Shown piece by piece: positions 54,988 through 62,597 of a DNA stretch of 64,000 nt. Location: assembly GCF_003997495.1 (NCBI RefSeq), contig NZ_RZRU01000003.1, positions 186,001-250,000 of the forward strand, given 5' to 3'. The translations under genes were made by a program, and so were the position numbers. The notes beneath the pieces were generated by a model. That model was not told the DNA's origin, did not search any database, and saw only the letters and a program-made list of their open reading frames with translations. The number at the start of each line of letters is the position of its first letter. Within the stretch, counting starts at the first letter, position 1. The DNA is from Mesorhizobium sp. M7A.F.Ca.US.008.03.1.1. GTDB lineage: Bacteria > Pseudomonadota > Alphaproteobacteria > Rhizobiales > Rhizobiaceae.

Positions 54988-55987
54988 GGCGCAGTCTCGG
55001 GTTGAGCAGGGCATACATCATGTCGACGCTGAGGTTGATCAGAACGAACAGCAGCGCGAAGACCAGAACGATGCCCTGGATCAGCGGCAGGTCGCGGTTG
55101 ATGACGGCATCGATCGCCATATTGCCGAGGCCTTCATACGAAAACAGCCGCTCGACGATGACCGTGCCGCCGATGAGGAAGGTAAACTGCACGCCGACCA
55201 GCGTCAGCGTCGGCAAAGCGGCATTCTTCAGCGCCTCGCGCAGAATGACCTGCGTTTCCGAAAACCCCTTCACCCGTGCCAGCACGACATAGTCGAGGTC
55301 GAGCACTTCCTTCAGCGACTGTTTCAACAGCTGCGAGATGATTGCCGCCAGCGGCAGCGCCAGCGCCACGGCCGGCATCAGCATGTGCTTCAGGAGATCC
55401 CAGGTGAGGTCGAGGCGCAGCCGAAGCAGGCTCTCGAACAGGTAGAACTGGGTGACGAAGGGCAGGTCGAGCTGCGGCGACACCCGGCCGGAAATATCGA
55501 AGATCGGCACCAGCACGCCGAACAGCAGGATCAGCACCAGGCCCCACAGGAAGTCGGGGATGGAAAGCGCCGCGCCGCTGGCGATGTCGATGCCGGCCTC
55601 GACCGCCGTGCCGCGCTCGCGCGCGCCGATAATCGCCGTGGTGCCGCCGAGCGCCACCGCCATAATGAGTGCAACGATGGCAAGTTCCAGCGTCGCCGGC
55701 AGCCGGTTGAAGACGAGACCAAGCACGTCCTGTCTGAGCGAGATCGAGGTGCCGAAATCGCCTCTGGCCACGCCGGACAGCCAGATGAAGAATTGTTGCA
55801 CGATGGTCTTGTCGAGGCCGTAGAGCGCGCGCAGCCGGGCAATGTCGGCATCCGTTGCTCCTGGCGGCAGCATCATGGCGATCGGATCCCCGGGCGCGAC
55901 GCGGATCACGACAAAGACGACGACGGCCACGCCGAACAGCGTGATCAGCATCGTCAGCAGACGGATCAGGAATCGTTGCAGGAGCAT
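54980..55987 (-). CDS. Dipeptide/oligopeptide-type ABC transporter permease (DppB-like)
   Basis: 335 aa, six hydrophobic segments, starting MLLQRFLIRLLTMLITLFGV as typical DppB. The EAA loop (DLDYVVLARVKGFSETQVILREALKNA) is near residue 235. Forms the channel with the DppC-like subunit. Separated from the binding-protein gene by a terminator-like hairpin. Confidence 0.92.
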   Translation of the reverse strand: MLLQRFLIRLLTMLITLFGVAVVVFVVIRVAPGDPIAMMLPPGATDADIARLRALYGLDKTIVQQFFIWLSGVARGDFGTSISLRQDVLGLVFNRLPATLELAIVALIMAVALGGTTAIIGARERGTAVEAGIDIASGAALSIPDFLWGLVLILLFGVLVPIFDISGRVSPQLDLPFVTQFYLFESLLRLRLDLTWDLLKHMLMPAVALALPLAAIISQLLKQSLKEVLDLDYVVLARVKGFSETQVILREALKNAALPTLTLVGVQFTFLIGGTVIVERLFSYEGLGNMAIDAVINRDLPLIQGIVLVFALLFVLINLSVDMMYALLNPRLRHG

Positions 55988-56033
55988 GTAAATCTTTGCG
56001 GGAGCCCGTGGGCTCGTATGCCCGATGGAAAAT

Positions 56034-56059
56034 GCGCGCCGTCATTGACGACGGCGCGC
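56034..56059 (-). terminator. Hairpin between the binding-protein gene and the DppB-like gene
   Basis: A perfect 10-bp stem (GCGCGCCGTC / GACGGCGCGC) with a six-base loop, then ATTTTCC on the minus strand. It probably acts as a partial terminator within the operon. Confidence 0.7.
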
Positions 56060-56077
56060 GGCAATTCCAGGCCGATA

Positions 56078-57607
56078 TCAGGCCGGGGTCATCAGGGCCG
56101 GCAGCAGCGCGCCGGAAACATGCTGCACCACATTGACGCCCTTGGCATGCACGATCGGCTGCGCATACTGCATCAGCGGCAGCACATAGGCCTGCTCGGC
56201 TATGTATTTGTCGACGGCCTTCCAGCCGGCGATGCGCTTGGCCTCGTCCTTTTCGCCCCACAGCGGGTTGATCATGTCGATCAAATCCTGGCTGTCCCAC
56301 ACCGAATGCGGGCTCGGGCCGTACATGGCAAAGCCGGTCGAGGTGGTCGGATCGCCGATGGCGTTGCCCCAATTGTAGAAGGCGGCCGGCGCCAGCTTGT
56401 CGGCGGCGCGCAACTCGTAGTGCTTGGCGATCTCGTAGACCTCGATCGTCGCCTCGATACCGACCTTGCGCCACATGCCGACGATCGCCTGGATCATCTC
56501 ATAGTCCTTGGGTTTGAAGCCCTTGGTCGTCTGGATGGTGAACTTGACCGGCTTTTCCGGCGAATAGCCGGAGGCCGCGAGCAATTCCTTGGCCTTTTCC
56601 GGATTGTGCTCGACCTTGATCGACGCGTCGTAGGCCGCGTATTCCGGCGTCTCCAGCGTGTCGATCGGCTGGCCGTAGCCGCGCAGCAGGCGGTCAACCA
56701 GCAGCTTCTTGTCGACGGCCATCACGGCGGCCTGGCGGACATTCTTGTCCAGCATTGCCTCGATGTCGTTGAAGAAGATCATGCCGATGTCGGAGACGTT
56801 CTTGCACGAGCCTGCCAGCCCGTCCTTGGCGATCAGCCGGTCATATTCCTCATAGGGAATTTCGAGCGTCACCTGCGAGGAACCGGATTCGATCTCGGCG
56901 ACACGGCTCGCCGCATCGGCGACGAATTTGATCGTCACATTCTCGAAGGCCGGCTTGCCGCCCCAATAGTTCGGGTTGGCCTTCAGCCGCAGGAAGGCAT
57001 TGCGCTCGAATTTTTCCACCATGTAGGGGCCGGTGCCGATCGGCGCCTTCTCGAAACCTTCGGCGCCGACCTTCTCATAATAGGCCTTCGGCATGATGTA
57101 GCCGGTCAGGAACGACATCCATTTGAAATAGACCGGGTCGAACTGCACGACGTCGCCGGTGATCTTGTTGCCGTCGATCTTGAAATTGTTGACGTTCTTC
57201 CAGACGAACTGGATCGGGTTGCCGGTCTTTTCGTCACCCGCCCGCTGCAGCGACCAGACGACGTCCTCGGCCGTGAATGGCGAGCCGTCATGCCAGGTCA
57301 CGCCTTCGCGCACCGTCATCATGATCTTGGTGCGGTCGTCGTTCCAGCCCCATTCGGTCAGCAGGCCCGGCGCGAAGGACAAATCGGGCTTCTGCGGGAT
57401 GAACTGGTCGAACACCGACTGGTAGAGACCCTGGATGGTCGGGTTGACGGCCGATGGGCCGGTGGTTGGATCCCAGGACGGAAGGTTGACGTTATAGGCG
57501 ATGGTCAATTCGCCGGCGGCTGCCTTGGTGATCTGCGGCAGGCCGACGGCGGCCACCCCGAGTGCCGCGGCGCTGCATCCCAGCAATTCACGTCTGTTGA
57601 TTGTCAT
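56078..57607 (-). CDS. Peptide-type ABC transporter, periplasmic substrate-binding protein
   Basis: 509 aa SBP family 5 protein. The N-terminus MTINRRELLGCSAAALGVAA has a twin arginine, so Tat export is likely. The mature protein carries the family pattern (GVTWHDGSPFTAEDVVWSLQ near residue 105). The ligand may be an oligopeptide, an opine-like or another amine compound. It follows the flavoprotein gene after 109 bases in the same direction, which suggests the imported compound is its substrate. Confidence 0.9.
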   Translation of the reverse strand: MTINRRELLGCSAAALGVAAVGLPQITKAAAGELTIAYNVNLPSWDPTTGPSAVNPTIQGLYQSVFDQFIPQKPDLSFAPGLLTEWGWNDDRTKIMMTVREGVTWHDGSPFTAEDVVWSLQRAGDEKTGNPIQFVWKNVNNFKIDGNKITGDVVQFDPVYFKWMSFLTGYIMPKAYYEKVGAEGFEKAPIGTGPYMVEKFERNAFLRLKANPNYWGGKPAFENVTIKFVADAASRVAEIESGSSQVTLEIPYEEYDRLIAKDGLAGSCKNVSDIGMIFFNDIEAMLDKNVRQAAVMAVDKKLLVDRLLRGYGQPIDTLETPEYAAYDASIKVEHNPEKAKELLAASGYSPEKPVKFTIQTTKGFKPKDYEMIQAIVGMWRKVGIEATIEVYEIAKHYELRAADKLAPAAFYNWGNAIGDPTTSTGFAMYGPSPHSVWDSQDLIDMINPLWGEKDEAKRIAGWKAVDKYIAEQAYVLPLMQYAQPIVHAKGVNVVQHVSGALLPALMTPA

Positions 57608-57716
57608 GGTCGTTCCCCTTGTTGGTTTTGTTTCTGCGCGGCGTCTTCAGGTCATTGGTTCAGGCTTCTTGGGCAGCAGCGCCTTGCCCCTCGTCGCCTC
57701 AAGGAATCTTCGGCTC

Positions 57717-59291
57717 CTACCTCCCGCCAAGCTGTTGTGCGAGCATGAAGCCCGACGCCGCACCGGTGCCGGCGCCCGGCCATGTCGCGGCCCCGGTGAG
57801 ATGCAGATGCGCCACCGGTGTGTTCCAGCCGGCATAGCCGCGCGCCGGGCGGAACAAAAAGTTCTGCGCCAGATGATGGCTGCCGCAGACCTGGTCGCCA
57901 CCGACGAGGTTCGGATTCTCGCGCTCGAGGTCGATGGGCGAGAAGACGGTGCGGCCGAGGATCTTGTTGCGCAGGCCGGGCGCATAGGTCTCGATGATGT
58001 CGAGGACACGCTCGGCGTAGACATCCTTGACCTTGTCCCAATGCGCCGGCGCGATCTTGCCGGCGGCATCGCTTGTGATCTCGGCGGGCAGCATGCGCAC
58101 TTGCACCCACAGCACATGCTTGCCCTGGGGCGCCCGCGAGGGGTCGATCGCCGTCGGCTGGCCCACGACCAGCACCGGTTCGTCAGGCAGCATGCCCGCC
58201 ATCGCCTGCTGATAGGTGCGCGACATGGCGTCCAGCGACGGCGACAGATGCACATAGGCGAACTGCCGAAGCTCCGCTCCGGCGCGCCAGTCGGGCAGAT
58301 CATCCAGCGCCAGATGGATCATCATCGTGCCCGGTGCGTGGCGGAATTTTTGCATCGCCGTGTCGAAACCGGCGTCGCCGGAACCATTGGGCAGCAATCT
58401 GCCCGTCAGCGCCGTCGGCGCGACGCCGGCGATGACCGCCTTGGCGGCGGTATGGGTTTCGCCGGAGGCGAGCCGCACGCCGGTTGCCTTGCCGGCCAAA
58501 ATGGTGATCTCGGTCACGTCGGCATCGGTGACGATCTTGCCGCCGGCTGATGTGACCATGCCCGAGAGGGCTCGAATGATGGTGTCGGCGCCGCTCTTGC
58601 CCAGCACCATGCCGAAACTCTGGTTGGCCATCGATTCCAGATAGGGGAAAACCGCACCGCCGGCGATGTCGGGGGCGAAGTCGAGATGCATGCCCCAGGT
58701 GGCAAGCGTCGCCCTGATATGCGGCGACTCGAAAGTTTCCTCCAGCCAGGCGCGGGGTGAGGACAGCAGCAGCCGGCCCGTATCCAGCGCCCCGGACATG
58801 CCCTTCTTGCGCCACAGGTTCCACGCCGTGCCGGCAAGCGCCCGGGCGCTCATCGGCGATCCCAGCAGCCGGAACAGATGCTCGGCCTCAGCCGGGAAGG
58901 CGGCAACCAGCCTACGCCATGTGGCGGCATCAGTGGCGGAGAAGACGGCTATGCGCGCGGCGGTCTTTTCCAGATCGTTGCTGACGCCGAACCAGCGGCC
59001 ATCCGGAAAGGCACTGGCGAAACAGTCGGCGACCGGCGCGAACTCCAGCCCCTGCGCTTTCAATTCATTTGCATATTTCCGATGGAAAGCGGAGCCGGCA
59101 AACAGGCTCAGATTCATCGCGCCGAAATCGTGGCGGAAGCCGGGAAGGGTGAATTCGCGCGTCTGGACGGCGCCGCCGATTGTTGCGCTGCGCTCGAAAA
59201 TCCCGGTTTTCCAGCCTTTGAGCGCCAAATGCGCGGCGCATGCCAGACTGTTGTGGCCCGCCCCGACAAAGATGGCGTCGAACTCGCTCAC
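57717..59291 (-). CDS. FAD-dependent oxidoreductase, phytoene-desaturase/amine-oxidase-like (paralogue 1)
   Basis: 524 aa. The N-terminal FAD motif is FVGAGHNSLACAAHLALKG, followed by ERSATIGGAVQTRE, and the C-terminal FAD motif is LTGAATWPGAGTGAASGFMLAQQL. Such proteins oxidise or desaturate various substrates; no carotenoid genes are near, so carotenoid work is unlikely. It is clearly paralogous to the gene at 60501, with the same length and shared end motifs. Divergent from the cyclase-family gene. Confidence 0.85.
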   Translation of the reverse strand: MSEFDAIFVGAGHNSLACAAHLALKGWKTGIFERSATIGGAVQTREFTLPGFRHDFGAMNLSLFAGSAFHRKYANELKAQGLEFAPVADCFASAFPDGRWFGVSNDLEKTAARIAVFSATDAATWRRLVAAFPAEAEHLFRLLGSPMSARALAGTAWNLWRKKGMSGALDTGRLLLSSPRAWLEETFESPHIRATLATWGMHLDFAPDIAGGAVFPYLESMANQSFGMVLGKSGADTIIRALSGMVTSAGGKIVTDADVTEITILAGKATGVRLASGETHTAAKAVIAGVAPTALTGRLLPNGSGDAGFDTAMQKFRHAPGTMMIHLALDDLPDWRAGAELRQFAYVHLSPSLDAMSRTYQQAMAGMLPDEPVLVVGQPTAIDPSRAPQGKHVLWVQVRMLPAEITSDAAGKIAPAHWDKVKDVYAERVLDIIETYAPGLRNKILGRTVFSPIDLERENPNLVGGDQVCGSHHLAQNFLFRPARGYAGWNTPVAHLHLTGAATWPGAGTGAASGFMLAQQLGGR

Positions 59292-59307
59292 GCCTCGTCC
59301 CCATTTC

Positions 59308-59321
59308 CTTTATGCTTAAAG
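59308..59321. promoter_or_regulatory. Near-palindrome CTTTATGCTTAAAG in the divergent flavoprotein/cyclase region
   Basis: Palindromic apart from the central T-T pair. It resembles the sites at 44.07 and 51.67 kb. It lies 17 bases before the flavoprotein start and about 90 bases before the cyclase-family start, so it could repress both. Confidence 0.5.
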
Positions 59322-59410
59322 ATAATTGCAGATGCATATGTTTTCGTCTAGTAGGATATTAAGGGCCGACACGAGCCTTGATCATCACACGAAAGAGGGA
59401 ACTTCAGACC

Positions 59411-60202
59411 ATGGACACCCAAAAACTCCTCGGCGAAGTCGCCAGCCAGCTTCTTTCAGGCGCCATCAAGGTCGTCGACCTGTCGGCGCCGCTCGGGCCG
59501 GACACGCCGTTGATCAAGCTGCCGCCGGAACTCGCCGTCGACACGCCGAAGGTCGAGATCCACAACATCTCCCGTTACGACAAGAACGGTCCGTGGTGGG
59601 CCTGGAACTGGCTGAAGCTCGGCGAACATTCGGGCACGCATTTCGACGCGCCGCAGCACTGGATCTCCGGCAAGGATTATCCGGACGGCGCCACCGACAC
59701 CATTCCGGCGCAGAATTTCGTCGGCCCGGTCAATGTCATCGACTGTTCGAAGGAAGCCGCCGCCGACCACGATTTCCTGCTCACCGTCGACCACATCAAG
59801 GCTTGGGAAGCCAGACATGGCGCGATCAATGCCGGCGAATGGGTGGTGATGCGCACCGACTGGTACAAGCGCAACGGCTCGGAAGCCGAGTTCCTCAACG
59901 CCAACGAGACCGGTCCGCACACGCCCGGCCCGACGGCCGAAGCCATCCAGTTCCTGATCGGCAAGGACATCAAGGGCTGGGGCTCGGAGACGATCGGCAC
60001 CGATGCCGGCAAAGCCGGCGGCATGGAGCCGCCATTCCCGGCGCACACGCTGATGCACAAGGCCAATCGCTACGGCCTCGCCAGCCTTTGCAACCTCGAC
60101 CAGCTGCCGCCGAAGGGCGCCATCCTGATCGCCGCGCCGCTCAAGATCGAACATGGGACCGGCAGCCCGATCCGCGCGCTGGCGCTGGTGTCGGGGAAAT
60201 AG
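59411..60202 (+). CDS. Cyclase-family metal-dependent hydrolase (kynurenine-formamidase/isatin-hydrolase fold)
   Basis: 263 aa. The family metal motif HxGTHxDAPxH appears as HSGTHFDAPQHW near residue 75. Members include kynurenine formamidase, isatin hydrolase and polyketide-type cyclases. The length is nearer isatin hydrolases (about 260-265) than bacterial KynB (about 210), but this cannot be decided by eye. GAGGGAA lies upstream of the ATG. It is first in a plus-strand unit with a flavoprotein, a MarR protein and an IOR-type enzyme, interrupted by a repeat element. Confidence 0.82.
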   Translation: MDTQKLLGEVASQLLSGAIKVVDLSAPLGPDTPLIKLPPELAVDTPKVEIHNISRYDKNGPWWAWNWLKLGEHSGTHFDAPQHWISGKDYPDGATDTIPAQNFVGPVNVIDCSKEAAADHDFLLTVDHIKAWEARHGAINAGEWVVMRTDWYKRNGSEAEFLNANETGPHTPGPTAEAIQFLIGKDIKGWGSETIGTDAGKAGGMEPPFPAHTLMHKANRYGLASLCNLDQLPPKGAILIAAPLKIEHGTGSPIRALALVSGK

Positions 60203-60290
60203 GGCGAGGTCTTCGGGAGAAGATCATGGTCGCAGGCAACGCGGTAGTGACGATTTGGGAGCGGCAGCCTTGCAACGCTGCTGCTCTACG

Positions 60291-60450
60291 GCGCCCCCCT
60301 CTGTCCTGCCGGACATCTCCCCCTCAAGGGGGGAGATTGGCTGTCATCGCCATCTTTGCCAATCTCCAAAGCCGCAGGAATGAGCGGAGCGCCGAAGCTG
60401 CCAATCTCCCCCCTAGAGGGGGAGATGTCCGGCAGGACAGAGGGGGGCGC
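60291..60450. repeat. Palindromic intergenic element, family A copy 2 (160 bp)
   Basis: Same length, arms and partly the same centre as the copy at 46897-47056; the arms are nearly identical while the centre differs at many positions. It lies between the cyclase-family and flavoprotein genes. The preceding CTCTACG is also shared, so the true unit may be slightly longer. Confidence 0.85.
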
Positions 60451-60500
60451 GACGGAACGCTACCTCGCGCGACTAGATCCCATCTGCCGGGGAATCCCCG

Positions 60501-62072
60501 ATGAACGCGCCCGATCACATCATTGTCGGCAGCGGCATCAACGCGCTGGTCTGCGCGGCGATGCTTGGCGGCAAAGGGGCGCGTGTGCTCGTCCTCGAGC
60601 GCAACGACCGCATTGGCGGTTGCATGCGCACCGAAGAGATCACCGCGCCCGGCTTCATCCATGATGTGATGGCGACGACCTTCGTGCTGTTCATCACCTC
60701 TCCGGCCTTTGCGGCACTCGGCGCCGACCTTGCACGGCACGGGCTGGAGTTCTGCCACACGGCCAAGCCGACCGGCGTGCTGCGGCCGGACGGCAGCCAT
60801 GCCGTGCTCAGGACCGACCGTGCCGCCAATGTCGCCGCCTTCAACGCAATCGCGGCAGGTGACGGCGATCGGCACGCGGACGATGTCGGCGGCATCGAAC
60901 GCAATGCCGGCCTGCTGTTCGGCCTGCTCGGCGGCAGCCTGTGGTCCTATCCGACGGCCAAGCTGCTGGCCGGCGACGTCTGGCGGCGTGGCCCGCGTAG
61001 CCTTGCCACCTTTCTCGGCGACGCATTGGTGCCGGCGCGCGGCTGGCTGGAAAGCACGTATCAGTCCGAAACCATCCGCGCACTGTGGGCGCCCTGGGTG
61101 CTGCATGCCGGGCTTGGACCCGAGGACGCTTTCTCCGGCCAGATCGCCAAGGTGATCGCCTTCGCGCTGGAGGCAGCCGGGGCACCGATCGTCAAGGGCG
61201 GGGCGAAGAACCTGCTGGCCGCGTTCGAAGCCCTGATCCGGGAACGCGGCGGCGACATCCGCACCGGCGCCGATGTCGCTTCGATCGTTCAAAGCAATGG
61301 CCGCGCAACCGGCGTGCGGCTGGCCTCCGGCGAAACGATCACGGCCAACAAGAGCGTCATCTGCTCGGTCACACCGACGCAACTCTATGGCCGGCTGCTT
61401 GGGGCTGATGCTCCCAAAGCCGATGTCGAAGCGACCCAGAAATACCGCTACGGCAAAGGCAATTTCCAGATCCACTACGCCTTGGACAAACCGCCTGCAT
61501 GGCGCGGCGAAGGCCTGGGCAAGGTGGCGCTGCTGCATCTGACGCCGGGGCTGGATGGCGTCTCGAAAGCCGGCAACGAGGCGGCGCGCGGCATGCTGCC
61601 GGAGGTGCCGACCATCTGTGTCGGCCAGCCGCATGCTCTGGACCCGTCGCGCTGCCCCCAGGGCAAGGCAATCCTGTGGCTGCAGCTGCCCGAGGCGCCT
61701 CGCCACATCAAGGGCGACGCGGCCGGCAAGCTGCAGGCGCCGGCAGATGGGCAATGGACCGACGCTTTGCGCGAAGCCTATGCCGATCGCGCCGAAGCGA
61801 TCCTCGCCAGCCATATCGAGGGCTTCAAGGCCAGCGTCATCGCGCGCCGCGCCTATTCGCCGGCCGATCTCGAGGCGATGAACATCAACCTGGTCGGTGG
61901 TGATCCCTATGGCGGTTCCTCGACCGTCGACCAGTCCTTCCTGTGGCGGCCGTTCAAGACCAGCCGCAACCATCAGACCGGCATCAAGGGCCTCTACCAT
62001 ATCGGCGCCTCGACCCACCCGGGTGCGGGTCTCGGCGGCGGTTCCGGCTTTCTCCTGGCGGGGAGGCTGTGA
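60501..62072 (+). CDS. FAD-dependent oxidoreductase, phytoene-desaturase/amine-oxidase-like (paralogue 2)
   Basis: 523 aa. N-terminal FAD motif HIIVGSGINALVCAAMLGGKG, then ERNDRIGGCMRTEE; C-terminal IGASTHPGAGLGGGSGFLLAGRL. Paralogue of the 57.7-kb protein, with which it shares RLASGET and the INLVGGDPYGGSS/NLVGGDQVCGSH motif. The stop overlaps the MarR start (TGATG). Substrate not known; context suggests an amine or indole-derived acid. Confidence 0.85.
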   Translation: MNAPDHIIVGSGINALVCAAMLGGKGARVLVLERNDRIGGCMRTEEITAPGFIHDVMATTFVLFITSPAFAALGADLARHGLEFCHTAKPTGVLRPDGSHAVLRTDRAANVAAFNAIAAGDGDRHADDVGGIERNAGLLFGLLGGSLWSYPTAKLLAGDVWRRGPRSLATFLGDALVPARGWLESTYQSETIRALWAPWVLHAGLGPEDAFSGQIAKVIAFALEAAGAPIVKGGAKNLLAAFEALIRERGGDIRTGADVASIVQSNGRATGVRLASGETITANKSVICSVTPTQLYGRLLGADAPKADVEATQKYRYGKGNFQIHYALDKPPAWRGEGLGKVALLHLTPGLDGVSKAGNEAARGMLPEVPTICVGQPHALDPSRCPQGKAILWLQLPEAPRHIKGDAAGKLQAPADGQWTDALREAYADRAEAILASHIEGFKASVIARRAYSPADLEAMNINLVGGDPYGGSSTVDQSFLWRPFKTSRNHQTGIKGLYHIGASTHPGAGLGGGSGFLLAGRL

Positions 62073-62554
62073 TGGAAGAGAAGGTCACTGAGAAGCGCCA
62101 GCGCATTTCGACCCTGGGACAGATCGGCCTGCAGCAATTCGCGCCCTATCTGATGAACCGCATCATGGGCCGCTACAACGCCACCTTGCGTGACGACTTC
62201 CGCAAGCAGGGCCTGACCATTCCGCAGGTGCGCACGCTGGCCGTGCTGTCGGTCACTGACGGCATCACCGTCAACGACCTCTCTGTTTATACAGTCATCG
62301 AGCAGTCGACCTTGAGCCGGACGCTCGACTCACTGGAGGGCCAGGGTCTGGTGCGACGCGAGCAGGGTGTCACCGACAGCCGCATCCGCCACGTGTTCCT
62401 GACCGATGAGGGCCGCGCCGAGTTCACCCGCGCCTGGCCGGCCATGCATGACGCGTTCGAGGCGATGTTCGACGATATCGACGACGCCGAATATGCCGCG
62501 CTGATCGCCACGCTTTTGAAGATGCTCAAGAACATTCGCAAGCACGACATCTAG
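62072..62554 (+). CDS. MarR-family transcriptional regulator
   Basis: 160 aa. The winged helix at about 45-110 includes TIPQVRTLAVLSVTDGITVNDL, TVIEQSTLSRTLDSLEGQGLVRRE and the wing TDSRIRHVFLTDEG. GGGAGG lies six bases before the ATG; translation is coupled to the flavoprotein gene by TGATG. Candidate regulator of the divergent units at 59.3 kb. Confidence 0.9.
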   Translation: MEEKVTEKRQRISTLGQIGLQQFAPYLMNRIMGRYNATLRDDFRKQGLTIPQVRTLAVLSVTDGITVNDLSVYTVIEQSTLSRTLDSLEGQGLVRREQGVTDSRIRHVFLTDEGRAEFTRAWPAMHDAFEAMFDDIDDAEYAALIATLLKMLKNIRKHDI

Positions 62555-62597
62555 ACCTACGCGCCGCCGACCCCGGGCGGTACCGGAAGGAGAAAAA

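Noticed and set aside
54986..57748. A 920-codon plus-strand open frame across the second peptide-type transporter
   Set aside because: It is rich in Arg/His/Gln with no domain, and covers real permease and binding-protein genes on the minus strand.
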